Source: Margaritifera margaritifera
Taxonomy: Eukaryota; Mollusca; Bivalvia; Unionida; Margaritiferidae
Direction of reading: 5' to 3'
Assembly: GCA_029931535.1 (NCBI GenBank)
Contig: JAQPZY010001295.1
Span: 930,001-994,000 of the forward strand
DNA length: 64,000 bases
Shown: one piece after another, positions 11,733 through 22,099 of the stretch
How positions within the stretch are numbered: the stretch's first letter is position 1
Layout of the letters: each line of letters starts with the position of its first letter
The notes under the pieces: generated by a model
Database searches by the model: none
What the model was told of the DNA's origin: nothing
The model's input: only the letters and a program-made list of their open reading frames with translations
Position numbers and translations under genes: made by a program

Positions 11733-12813
11733 TCATAGTAAGTCAGTCAAGTAAACAGTTCCTGTTAACACTTCTTTGTTCGTGTCTTCCAATTTATAAT
11801 TAGGAGGATTACGTCCAGGCACTTGTCCAGTGACACGCAACAATTCGGTTGTCGAGTTAGGTAAATAACCTTTCTCAAATGCGCGTTTGGTTTTTCCAAT
11901 GTGAACACAATCTCCAGTCTTTAACACCCTTTCTGTCTTTTATGTAGTAGGTGACGTTCCAAACAATCGATCAAACACATCACTTCGTTTTCAGGGATCC
12001 ATTCTTTGGGTGCACATACAATGCTTCGATGATACGATTGATTTTAAACTTTGATGAGACGTGGTAACACGTTGATGTATTTGAGAGTGTGTTGATGTGT
12101 ATAATATTTCCACATGCGTTCTTTCAAAGTTCTTCGAAAACGTTCCACGACACTTGCTTGTGTTTCAGGTTTTTCAGTGGAAAAAACAATAAATGTGTCG
12201 TTGTTTCATTTTGTTTTGAAAAGTTTGGTTCTGAAATTGGGTGCCTTTGTCTGTTTGCCATCGTAAAGATTGATGACCACTTTGTTTCCAAACCAGTTAT
12301 AAAACTCGCACTAACTCTGAACTTGTTTTAGAAGTCAAAGGAACTACCCAAGCTGATTTTGGAAACACGTCAATGACACAAAACAAATATTTGTAACCTC
12401 AATTTGACGCTGTCAAATGCGAGACGTCAGATAAATATACTTGTCATTGATGATCTTAGCCTGCTACTTTGGTTTGACTTCTGGAACATTTTTGTCCAAA
12501 GGGTTTGTGTAACATGTACGTCGATTGTTCTTGTAACCATTCTTGCACGTCTTGCAAAAGTACACTTTTAAGTTTGGTTTTAGCAGCACGATGCAATTTT
12601 TGAGCTCCTCCGTAACTAGAAGCATGAGCAGGATTGTAGTAAATGCTTGCTAAAAGTGTCTCCGTGATGGGTTTGACTGTATTTTTTGTTGTTGCTGCTG
12701 CTACTCCTCAATAAGTTACTCGCTGTTCGATACTGCTTAGATTCGTGTGGTATTTTGGGGGATTGCGAGGAAGCTTGACGTGTCCGGCGAGCAATACGAG
12801 TAGAAGTTGTCAT
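11733..12813 (-). pseudogene. Retroviral-type integrase (RVE) of the Polinton, decayed
   Basis: The integrase inserts the element by the DDE mechanism. A possible start is at 12813, with a basic Ser-rich leader. Next come YYNPAHASSYGGAQKLHRAA (about 12575-12635), the N-terminal 'YY.P..p.sfgG...L' motif, then DVSHLTAS (first Asp) with GYKYLFCVIDVFPKSAWVVP (12340-12425) and TDKGTQFQNQTF (second Asp, about 12240). The C-terminal domain is an open 64-codon frame, 11733-11927, with GDCVHIGKTKRAFEKGYLPN and a Y.L.D..kEvltGtvY.tdL ending typical of chromo/SH3-like integrase tails. Stops break the catalytic core. Confidence 0.75.
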
Positions 12814-12883
12814 TGGCTGTTGGGTTGTGACTTTTTTTCTTGATTTCTTTTTTCACTTCTGTCTTCCCTACTTTCTTTTTCTC

Positions 12884-13445
12884 TTATGCTGATGAAGGTG
12901 TTGACATCATCTTTTTGACCCAAGCTTTTATTTCTTCTCGTGTGGGAGTTGAGGACTGTGTTAACAAGGAAACTCCAATCTTACTAGGTATTTGAGCGAG
13001 CGGAGTTTGAAACACTTCTCTTGTGTCTTCTTCTTCTGCCATCTATGTTGCAATGTCTGTCTTGGTGGCTTTTGGTTCGCTTTTCATGATCGTCTTAAAA
13101 TCTCTCTGAGTAGGTTTAGCTGTTTCGTCTAAAGTTTTCTGGTGGAATAGTTAAAGACGCTGCATTACTTCTCCGTACCGTTGCGATTCTTCTGTTTCTG
13201 ACAAATCGTTACGATATATCAATGATTGTAATTCTTGATGTAAATGTGACATCTCGGTGAGATTAGGATTAGAAGGTAAATGAGGTATCCGTTGTTCGTG
13301 CCAACGATGGAGTTCCATCCATCGTTTGTATGGAACAAAAACTGAGTTTTCGTCCTTCCATGAGATTCAAGGGTACAAATGTGATGTCCTTCCAGATAAT
13401 GGTGTCCTTTTTATCCTCTTCAATCTCATCTCATCACTCTTCCTA
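12884..13445 (-). pseudogene. Conserved Polinton protein of unknown function
   Basis: A start region with TFVPLNLMEGRK is followed by NLTEMSHLHQELQSLIYRND and SETEESQRYGEVMQRL, a helical 'L..l...l.sll....s...K...Y...l.rl' pattern of a protein usually found next to the small virion-type protein in Polintons. After a stop the frame continues through TAKPTQRDFKTIMKSE and TREEIKAWVKKMMSTP to a stop at 12884. The role is unknown. A similar helical pattern (DELRKLLDQSEEEIVQTY) appears on the minus strand near 47.3 kb. Confidence 0.45.
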
Positions 13446-13449
13446 AATG

Positions 13450-13860
13450 TGGTCCAGCAATCGATCCTAACAAGGGCCCAGCCACTTTTAGCAAGGGTCC
13501 TATCAGCATTGGTAGAAATCCTCATCGTTGAACGAGATTTGTTTTCTTTTGACTGATTGGGTATCTTATTTTCACCATTTGGAGAAGAACGTTCTGATGT
13601 TTTCTAATCGTTGTTTCTGTATCTTGGACAAAGGTACCGTTCTTTTCAAAAAATTAAAACAACATTCACATACGGTATCCATTATTTCTTTTGGTGCTTT
13701 TTGGATGATTTGTTTTCGCACCGGATCATTGGATTTAGTCAGTACTGACAAAACATCCCAATGTTTAGCTAAACGAGGAGGGAGTCCTATTCTTTTCCCT
13801 TGTCTCTTGGGACGATGAAGAGGGTTGTGGTGTGCACTTTTTGGTGACATCTATTGTTTC
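13450..13860 (-). pseudogene. Small virion-type protein with C-terminal hydrophobic Gly-rich tail, first copy
   Basis: The 92-codon frame 13572-13850 contains NDPVRKQIIQKAPKEIMDTV and ECCFNFLKRTVPLS then KIQKQRLENI, an all-helical pattern. It ends at a stop. A neighbouring frame continues with FLPMLIGPLLKVAGPLLGSI (about 13445-13510), the hydrophobic tail seen in the pX-like proteins of Polintons. This suggests one frameshifted gene. The family resembles adenovirus small core proteins in size and position, but its function is not established. Confidence 0.5.
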
Positions 13861-14103
13861 AGGAGCAAAACAACTGAAGTGAAACTTATCTGACACTTCT
13901 TTTTTATACTGGAATTCGTCTCTACTGATTGTTGGCACGTCGTATCAGCTTGACTATGGGCAGTACTCGACGATGAGGTAGTTTCAAGGAACTAAACCGT
14001 GACAGTCCTTGTTTGGACAAATCCAGTAAACTTTGTAACTGTCACCGAGTGGCGTGGTTTTCTGGAGTACGTACGCGTCTTAGCAGCAGTACCACTCTTT
14101 CTG
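13861..14103 (-). other. Inter-gene region in element 1
   Basis: No recognisable protein motif. Open frames on both strands are short. Confidence 0.3.
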
Positions 14104-14550
14104 TCAGGAGATTTTTCTTTGGACTTTTCTCCTAGGGGCTTTTATTTTCTCTTGTGTGAATTTGCTGCACCACCACTCTTCTTTTTGGTTTCCTGTCTTC
14201 TTTTTGGGGATTTGGCTTTTTGTTTTTGCTTCGGCATCAGGATCCCATTTTAAAAGAAAACGAATAATGACACCACCTAAAGAGCCGCTTCCACCAGGTT
14301 TCAAACTGATTAGTTTTCTGGTTTGAGTATCGATTTTTCGATCTGCCAGTTGTGACAATGCTACTTTATGTTTTTCAAAACAAACGTTTGATTTGATTGG
14401 ATATGTGAATGATACCTTGTAGCAACTGACGTGCTGTTAAAGTCAACCATCGCAATACGTCTTTGTACATTTTCGTCGCGACAGATGACATACAGAGCAT
14501 GAATCAGGTTAATAGGAAGATGAGTTTGAAAGAAATACTTTTTACAAACG
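14104..14550 (-). pseudogene. Second pX-like small protein of the Polinton
   Basis: In one minus-strand frame MYKDVLRWLTLTARQLLQGI and IHISNQIKRLF appear. A neighbouring frame continues with HKVALSQLADRKIDTQTRKL and a Gly-rich GGSGSLGGVIIRFLLKW segment, followed by a Lys-rich tail. The 'L..LAd.ki....R..l....GG.lg.ii' pattern is the same type as the protein at 13450-13860, so the element carries two members or two halves of such a family. A frame change lies in the middle. Confidence 0.45.
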
Positions 14551-14770
14551 AAATGGATTCTCCTTGACTTTCTTGGAGTAACGTGTAAGCCGATTGCCAC
14601 TCTTTGTAACACGACGCGATACGCTGGGGTGGACAATCGAGCAACTGTGATTTGTGTTCGATCAAAAATTTTGACAAATTCGGTTATGACTGAACCACTG
14701 AAGCCAGCAATCAACATGTTAAAAGGATGGCGAAGATATAAGGCCTCTCAACATTGATGATCTAACTTTT
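14550..14770 (-). pseudogene. N-terminal stub of the Polinton genome-packaging ATPase
   Basis: A HPFNMLIAGFSGSVITEFVK segment at 14680-14730 aligns with the Walker A region of FtsK/HerA-type packaging ATPases. The key GKT residues have changed (SVIT in their place), so nucleotide binding would be lost. A second frame just downstream reads PPQRIASCYKEWQSAYTLLQ and ISFVKSI, the conserved segment that follows the P-loop in this family. After that the sequence runs directly into the pX-like gene. Most of the ATPase, including Walker B, has therefore been deleted. Confidence 0.55.
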
Positions 14771-15209
14771 CGTCAATCACTTTAAGAACAGAGGAGAAGG
14801 AGCAGGATGCAGCCATAACCTTGATGTTGATAATTCTGAGATTACCATCAACGACACAAGACATTTTATGCATTTGATATACGTGTAATGCTTCTTTTTT
14901 TTTAAGTGTAACCACAAAAAGAACATATTTACATTTTTAGAATTAAAACACGAAAACACATAAGGCATAAATGACTCTGCACATCAATAAGGCTCAAATT
15001 AAAATGACCAAAGCTGCATATAAACAAGTAAGTGTACACTATTCTCAATGTATTTGTGTCCCATTAAATCTATGTTCACGCTCTGGTGTTCTTCTATTCT
15101 TGTGTAATTCATTGAGTCGTGGGTATTTGATCAATGTTTGACCATTTGTAAACTTTCAAAGTGATCAACCCTCCTATAGCATTCAGGTGCCACTGATTTA
15201 AAGTCTATG
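14771..15209. other. Spacer between ATPase stub and BIR pseudogene
   Basis: AT-rich, with no coding similarity that I can support. Confidence 0.35.
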
Positions 15210-15770
15210 TCATAAAGGATATAATTGATCTTTGCGTTTCACTTTAATCTGTACAAGCTCTATGTAAATACATTCTCGTAGCTCAGGGGGCAAGCTACGA
15301 AAGTTCTCGTCTAAAGTATCCATGAGGATAATAATCATGACCCACCAATGGAAGGTGTTGCAAGCACGGACACCATCTCTCATGCTCCAGGAAAGCTGAA
15401 TCTTTATACTCGAATTCGTAGATCTTCACAACATAACTGAAACACTGTACTTGGTCTCCTCGTCCCTAACGTGTTGGTACTAGGTATTCCATCCAGATCT
15501 TTGGGCCATTGTTTGAATGTCTTGAGTCGACTTTCAAAGTCACAAAAGCTAGGCAAGGCCACATAAAACGTGTATTCTTCTTTGGTTTGTACATATCGAT
15601 GAGATAGTAGTCGTGCTGCATCGCTTTCGCTAATAGAGAAGTAAGGCACACTAATGGCATCGATTTTGATGGTAGAGGATCAGCAAGGTCGTGCTGAATC
15701 GCTGATTTCGCAGAATAGGGCATCACTCTGGGGGCAAGATACAGGATCGCACTCGAGTTCATTATTGAAC
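15210..15770 (-). pseudogene. IAP-like protein with one BIR domain, frameshifted cargo gene
   Basis: BIR domains are zinc-binding modules of inhibitor-of-apoptosis proteins. On the minus strand, CDFESRLKTFKQWPKD (about 15485-15545) matches the BIR start 'R..TF..WP'. In another frame, GRGDQVQCFSYVVKIYEF and KDSAFLEHERWCPCLQHL (15360-15465) match the zinc core 'gD.V.CF.C......D....EH.rw.P.C'. The second zinc Cys of the CxxC pair is Tyr, and the frame changes between the two halves. The C-terminal tail (RSLPPELRECIYIELVQIKV) runs to a stop at 15210. No RING finger follows. It lies inside the Polinton between the ATPase stub and polymerase B, so it looks like captured cargo. A nested host IAP retrocopy is the alternative. 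Confidence 0.6.
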
Positions 15771-15808
15771 TTGGCTTCGGTAGTGGATCCCTGTCTAGTC
15801 TGCTGTGT

Positions 15809-18480
15809 TTAATTATTCATCATCTTTCTAGGTCGGCGTGTGTATTCGCAATGAAGAGTTTGTCTTGGAACTTTCCCCTTTTTATACTGGAGCTCAGCGT
15901 ATAAGTACGATAAAGTGGTGTGGTCTGGAAGTCGCGCTCGTTTCTGGTACACAATTTGATAGACCTTTTCTAAAGGTCGACTGCCAATTTGGTGGTTTTG
16001 TAAGCGTACAATTTTGTGATCTTCCAATGTTTTCAAGCGAAAGTCTTGATCTTGTCCTGACAGTAAAGCTTCTTTCAAGACATCAAAGTTGATTACTTGA
16101 CACGATCGATGGTTCAGTGTAAGTCCTTTGACTTTACACTTATCATGAATTTCTCCATGTCGGTCTCTGTATTGGTGCACGTAATGTTTGAGGCCACCAC
16201 TATAAAAACTTAGTGCTGTCTTCTGTGTGTTCGTCAGTCCAAGCGCCTAAACGGTCCCCTTTGATGTATGGGTGATGACTATGAGGACAATGGATGTACT
16301 TACAACTGACGGTGTGAAAGTAAAGGACTCGATCTCCTAAAATTCAAAGGCATTATACAATTTGAAAAGGGGAATTAGCTGTCACGTACGCAGCAATGAT
16401 AACATTTCCAAACGCATCGGGGGTGCAAACTCTGTCGCCTCTTCGTAATTCACCAAGATCAAATCTTCGCGGAGGATTTCCATGTGTTTCATGAGTTTTC
16501 CTTTGTCGTCCACCAGTTGAAAGTAGAGACTTGGATCTGCCAAATATTCCGTCTTGGGTAATATCGGACGTTGTGTTAATTTTCCCCACAAACAATTTAA
16601 TATGACTTTGGCAAACGATCGTCTTCCTTCGTTCTTTTCCACGTGTTCCTTAGTGATACCGTCTAAAGATCGCTACCTTGCTTTGAATGTCTCTTTGTCT
16701 TCTGGAGTCAGACACGAAGATGGATAGCCGCCAGCTTCTTGTTCAGTTTGAGGAATTTGTTGACGTAGCCGGAAAAAATCCCTAGACTCAAGTCGTCGTC
16801 CTTTTGGTATTGTTCTGTTTTAGGAAAGTGTCAAATTTCGTATACTTTTAACAAGAGGTATACACGCTCCTGTGGAAGTGTATTCTTCATCCTTGTGGCA
16901 ACAAGGTTGGTCTTAATTACATTTGTCAGCACACGCACGGATTAAAGGAAACATCACTTTTCCCTGGCAATGATATGGTAAGACAGGACGGTACAAGTGG
17001 GTTTTGGGTAACACTTTGCATTTGATCAACCCTTCGTATTGGCGAATGTGTTCCACGTCGATATGTTCTGTCAATATTTCAGGGTGACCGGTGCGGAATC
17101 GAGCATATTTGCACACCCAAGGATGCAAGGAACACACATCAATGTATTTGATATTTCTTCTCCTTGAGATTCGTCTACGTCGTACAGCAAGCGTATCGCA
17201 TTGGTTCGTCCTCCAAACAACATGTCTCGTGCATTCAAAGATTTAATCTCCACCGCGTGTAACTTTCGGTAATGCGTCTAAATTCTGGATCGGTTTTTAA
17301 ACGTTGATCGTAATCGTGTTCCCACATTTCTATCACTTGGTAAGACCTTCGGTGCCTTGTTCTGAATAATATTTCAAACAAAAGAAAATTGTCATTCGTA
17401 TCCCGTGAAATTATGAGCCATGACTGTAGCATATCAGTCCCCGTAATACTGAATATCCTCCTCGCTCCAAGTGTTGTCTGTGGGGTCTAAACTCCATTCA
17501 GCTAAATCCGGAAGAGCGTGGTTTCCCCGAAAGATTTTTCACGTCCTCCTGGAAATTTACTACAATTGGGACAGTGACATAATATAGATTCTTGTATACA
17601 TTTCTCACAGGCACGATGAGCTACGCAAACATTAGGGACGTGAATGTCAGTCTCTTTCTTCGGGTTCTTTTTCTGGTCTTCCTTTATATCTTCCTCGAGT
17701 TCATTGCCATATTTTTGGATTTAACATTGATGCTCGAAGTCCACGACTTGGTCACAAAAACGGCATCGTTTCTCTCCTGGCCAAATGTGAGCCTTTGAAT
17801 TACAGGTTCGAATAAGATTTCTACAAGTGGAGCACAATCTCAATAAGTACGTTTCTTTTGTTGAACTGTTCTCATGCATGCGATGTTCTTCGTAACAAGT
17901 GGGATTGACAAAGGTTCGCTTGCAAGAAGAGCAACGAATTCGTTATTTTCCTTCAGGAATGCATGGTTTGGACGTTAAACACCACGACATCTCTCTCCGA
18001 AATGAGTGTGTTGGTCGCGAGTGGTAAATCCTTGGTCACATTTTTCGCAATAGTAATTGTATCAGAGAAATCCTGTGATGATTGTAATGGTATCAAAATG
18101 CTATTGATGATAATACACGCGAATGTATTTTCCGTCTGGGAAATCTGGTCCTCGAAACACGAGAGCTCCGCGAACGACTCGAGGGTATACTTTCAACGTA
18201 TAACGAGGAGCAAACACGTCTTGAAATTTCTGCATTTCAGGAATGCCACACACCGTCTCTTTGGAAATGCATGCTTGCTGCAAAAGGATTTCCGCTTCTC
18301 TTCGTTGTTTGGCTCTGTCCGATTTTCTAATGCTATCCCATGATCTTTTCTATTCTGCGGTATCGTTCTTCTCGGCGTACGTCCTCGGCATACATTCGGC
18401 ATACGTTCGACTCAAGATGATAGCCCGGTCTAAGCACATCTGGTTTTGCCAGTTATCAATTTGGACTATACTTGTTTTGG
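15809..18480 (-). pseudogene. Protein-primed-type DNA polymerase B (Polinton pPolB), inactivated
   Basis: Family-B polymerases of this type (DNA_pol_B_2) copy the element from a protein primer. Blocks in order on the minus strand: GPDFPDGKYIRVYYHQ (18105-18150) and a Cys/His finger (YYCEKCDQ, about 18040). Then come CRFCDQVVDFEHQC-like cysteines near 17750, AHNFTGYD in the exonuclease (17395-17420), VIEMWEHDYDQRLK (17290-17330) and RDMLFGGRTNAIRLLYDVD (17170-17230). The polymerase core follows with MCSLHPWVCKYARF (motif A region, 17095-17137) and KVILNCLWGKLTQR (motif B, 16555-16610). The C-terminus is KVKGLTLN. Motif C reads YFHTVS at 16305-16322 where YxDTDS is expected, so both catalytic aspartates are gone. 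Multiple frame changes occur. Confidence 0.8.
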
Positions 18481-18559
18481 TACTGCGGAGTTCATCCATC
18501 AATCTTGTGGATATGGGCAAACAGTTTGGTTATGAGGGGGAGCCCCTTAGAAACTTTAT

Positions 18560-19385
18560 TTTGTTTAGGAGGAGCAGGCCCAGGATAAGGACTAGAGATT
18601 AAAAGAGAAGGATATATAAATGGTAAAGTTATAGATAGAACGGCAGACAGAAAGGGGAAAAAAGTAGAGGCAAAGCGGCAGGCAGGAAGGAGGAGAAGGG
18701 AATTTGAAGAAAGAAAGATAACATTTGAAGATATAATTTGAAAATCAAGTTGAGGAAAGAAAGATATCATTTGAGAAAGAGAAGATAGATGTAGAAAAGC
18801 AGGCAGAAAAGGAAATAATAAAGTGGGACAGGGGATCAAAACAGTAAAAATTAAAGTAGATAAGCAAATTACATGTATGTAAGTCAGAGAGGGACAAACA
18901 AGTAAAGTTAGAATCAATAGAGTTAGAAGATAGGAATATGGAGAGGGAACACAAAGTAATATTGAATTATTACATGTTAAGAATAAAGGTAAACAAGACA
19001 CCAACTCTAGCAAGTTAAGAGACCCCAAATTACCTCCCTGCTGAGGAGGATAAAGATAATACGGACAGCTACATACATAGCTTTGAACAGTATGCCACTG
19101 TCTAGAAGAGGAGAAAGCATGACTGGTCGTTCCATCTCAGCGCGTTGCTAAAGGATAAAGCGCTGGATTCGAGTCTGCCCGCGAACGACACGTTAGCTTA
19201 TGACGCTCTAAGAGAGGCACTCTTTAAGAGAGTTGAGCTAACTGAGCAAGGATCCCAGAAGAAGTTTAAATATAGTAAACCAAAGAGAAGGGAAACATTG
19301 ACCCAGTTCGTCAGTATCACTGGGAAATATTTACAACGATGGGTTGAGTCTGGTAACGTCGATACAACGTTTGAGGTCTGACAGA
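18560..19385 (+). pseudogene. Gypsy Gag-like protein, partly decayed
   Basis: An A-rich, highly charged stretch (18580-19010) encodes Lys/Glu-rich helical sequence with stops. It is followed by YLPAEEDKDNTDSYIHSFEQ, a stop, then HLSALLKDKALDSSLPANDT, LAYDALREALFKRVELTEQG and RRETLTQFVSITGKYLQRWV (19145-19360). The order 'L...l.g.A...y......D...lk.aLl.ry.lte.g....fr' is the SCAN-like capsid fold common in invertebrate gypsy Gag proteins. The last 78 codons are open. The complementary minus-strand frame of 178 codons at 18492-19028 is only the antisense of this low-complexity stretch. Confidence 0.55.
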
Positions 19386-19389
19386 ATTC

Positions 19390-19690
19390 TTACTCAGAGA
19401 CCAGTTGCTAACCACTTGAGGGTACCGGCAGCTAGTGGTACAGCCAACGGTCAACAAGTAACAATCTTTCGCAACACTTGGTGTAGAACCGTCGTAGTAA
19501 AGTTGACTCTCGTTAGGAATGACCAAATGTTTGGTTGGAAGTCCACATGTATGTTGTTGATTGAAGTTCCCGTCACGAGAATAGAAATCGAAGTGCTGTG
19601 TATGGACAATCCCGCTGACGAGTTTTCAAATGGAAATGAGAGTTCCAGAATCCTAACCATGTCTATTTTTGTTTTACACTTATAAAAGCG
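19390..19690 (+). pseudogene. Gypsy aspartic protease region
   Basis: A 113-codon frame (19344-19685) contains STCMLLIEVPVTRIEIEVLC and MDNPADEFSNGN. This aligns with the C-terminal part of the retropepsin region in these elements ('vPv..i.i....c..nP..d.iiGN'). The catalytic DTG was not found in an open frame, so the N-terminal half is decayed. Confidence 0.45.
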
Positions 19691-19949
19691 GTTAAAACTA
19701 GGTTGCAGGCGCAAACCGTGAAATAGGCACTGCGAAAATAGAATCGCGCGATGAACTTATACGTGAATAAGGCCTTGACACGTCCTTGAGAGCGACCGCG
19801 GGAAAAATGTGTCCAGTTCCGAAAGCATTGTAAAAGCAGGGGAAGTTCAAAATTCAGACGCACGCGAGGATTAATGTACAGGAAATTTACCACATCGGAT
19901 GGTATAATATTCTTCCAACTGGTTGTCCCCCAAATATTCAGGTTCAGTG

Positions 19950-20910
19950 TACTCAGAGTTGGACACGAGTCTTTTATATCAGGTCATTTAAGCATGAAAA
20001 ACAACCAATAGGATGTTGGGCGAAATTTATTGGTTCTGCGCGAATAGCGACTTAGTACGATTATGTCGATCCTGCGACGTTTGCAAGACAACGATGTTAA
20101 GGGATGAATATCCAGAGTACCATTAGTTCAAGTACCTTTAATAGATACCCATTAAAAAAGTGACTGTCAATATTGTGAGACCCATATTTCCTGTCACAGT
20201 GGATTACGCAATTAGATACTCAGAAGCCATAGCATTACCAACTATTGGAACCGAACGGGTGGTTGAGACACTTGTTGGCATGTTTACTAGGGTAGGGGTG
20301 TCCGAGGAGATTCTCACGAATTGAGGGGCCGAGTTTACTTCAGAAATTATGTCGAAAATTAGAAGCTTGATATCAATTAAACAGGTGAGCACACTACCTT
20401 ATCACCCCATGTGCAATGGCTTGTCCAGAAATTTAACGGGACGTTAAAACAAATGCTTAATCGTGATTTTGTTTGCGTATCGCTAGATTCAGCACAACCT
20501 CTTGGGGTTTTCGCCGATCGAGTTATTTTACTGTAGGACAATTTGTGATCCTCTGTGGATTCTGCGCGAATTATGGTCAGGTGATGTCGTGTTTGAGGAA
20601 GAAAAAACGACCTACCAATACGTTGTCGCCTTGCGCGAGAGATTAGAGAATACGTACCGGATGACACAAGACGAGCTCCCCAAACCAAGTCGCAAATGTG
20701 CAAAATAGTACAGCCGCGGAACTCTCTATAGAATATTCGACGCAGATGATCGTGTGTCGATGCTTTTCCCTACCGTTAGTACAGGCTATTGGTCCAATGG
20801 AAAGGGTCCCATGAAGTCAAGCAGGTCAAGGGCGGAATGGAGTACAGACATGGGAGGTAAACTGAGCATATTTCACACAATTTTGTTAAACAATACATGG
20901 ATGTGTTAGA
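19950..20910 (+). pseudogene. Gypsy integrase, decayed
   Basis: The zinc-binding leader reads GHESFISGHLSMKNNQ (about 19955-20005). The catalytic core starts near 20190 with VDYAIRYSEAIALPTIGTER (first Asp) and VGVSEEILTN (the second Asp region, here mutated to Asn). YHPMCNGLSRN follows (20400-20430), where the catalytic Glu is expected. After a frame change come LGFSPIELFYCRTICDPLWI and TTYQYVVALRERLENTYRMT (20502-20680). A chromo-like tail (LFPTVSTGYWSNGKGPM) follows. Confidence 0.65.
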
Positions 20911-20929
20911 GAAAAAGGGGTATTGAACG

Positions 20930-21555
20930 TAGTATGTACTGCGGTCATCAAAGACGAGCCGGGTGGCGAACTAAAAATGTCGACCTCAGTACAGATATTC
21001 CCCTAGAGTGCCCCATCGGGATAGGGATGGTGGGAAAAAAAGGAGTAAATAAGGTCAACATGTGTCCAGACGTGTTTACAGACAGGCTAGGTCATACTAG
21101 ATTAATGAAGCATGAAATAAATGTACATCAGAGTCAATCAAAATTAAAGATTATTCAATACCCTCTAAAGTACGAGAAGCCATTAAAAGGAGGTAAGTAA
21201 AATACTGGACCCAGAGGTGATTGAATCCCCCCCCCTCGGTTTTGGTCAGAAAGAAAGATGGAACAAACCGTTTTTGCAAGCACTTTTGTCAGTTGAATAA
21301 AATCACAGTGTTCGATGAGGAATCGATGCCAGTTATCGAGGGTGTGTTTTCTAAATTGGATGCGCGTCAATATATTTCGAAATTACATGTCACCAAACGA
21401 TATTGGCAGGTGCCCGTTGTCCATAATGCCCTCGCGTTAACGGCATTTGCAATCCCTAAAGCTCTATATCAATTTAAAGTAATGCATTTCGGTTTGATCC
21501 ACGCAGGCACGTCGTACGTTTGTCTTATCCGCAAATTTGAAGAATACATGTAAAA
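20930..21555 (+). pseudogene. Gypsy reverse transcriptase N-terminal half
   Basis: The leader has CPDVFTDRLGHTRLMKHEIN (21060-21120), the 'f.D.pG.T.l.eH.I' motif upstream of gypsy RTs. After a stop comes PPSVLVRKKDGTNRFCKHFC (RT motif 1), then KLHVTKRYWQVPV (motif 2 region) and YQFKVMHFGLIHAGTSYVCL (motif 3, 21460-21535). The frame 21221-21553 is open for 110 codons. The catalytic YxDD motif would follow about 21560-21600, but only VDYAT-like residues in a broken frame remain. Confidence 0.7.
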
Positions 21556-22099
21556 CGTTTTATACTGACTCTTGTAGATTATGCTACCTTACTCTCAGAG
21601 GCCTTCACTTCATCAAATATCGAAAATGAGTGTGTCGCCTAAGCACTTGCAGACTAAATAAAAACAAAAACAAACCTCTCATAGATTGTGCTGCACAGGT
21701 TAATTATGAGGTAATGATCAAAGTCAATATATTAATGTCAATCCGACATTTAACCACAATGTTGTGCCTCACGAATTCTAATGGTTTATTTGTAAAAGTT
21801 TAATGGTTCATTGAAACAGATATTGCGTCCTCTGTGTTCAAAGAGACCACATGATTGGAGCCGGTATTTGAAAGCGATTCTATTCGCATATCTTGAAGTA
21901 TCACATGAAAGTTTATAATTTTTACCCTTTAAGTACGGTGGAACAATTCATGAATCCATGTGTATCCTACACATGCTGTGATTGTGTGATGTGGCGGACG
22001 ATGAAGTCAAACCGACTTATCATTACATTCTTTATTTCTACGAAAATTCGGAAAATACGTGTCGCTAGCGTACTACAAACTCTAGACGTGAGGTAGGTG

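Larger units (their letters stand above)
7980..18540 (-). mobile_element. Decayed Polinton/Maverick element (element 1)
   Basis: A run of minus-strand pseudogenes covers nearly the full Polinton gene set. From the high-coordinate end these are DNA polymerase B, a BIR protein, a packaging-ATPase stub, two small virion-type proteins, a retroviral-type integrase, a membrane protein, a penton-like minor capsid protein, a basic protein, the major capsid protein and an adenain-like cysteine protease. Length (about 10.5 kb) is a little short of typical 15-20 kb Polintons. Frameshifts and stops occur in every gene. Terminal inverted repeats were not found. The polymerase end abuts Ty3/gypsy sequence at about 18.5 kb. 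Confidence 0.8.

Noticed and set aside
18492..19028. 178-codon minus-strand frame, Leu/Ser/Pro-rich
   Set aside because: It is the antisense of the A-rich, charged Gag stretch on the plus strand. Composition explains its length and it has no motif.
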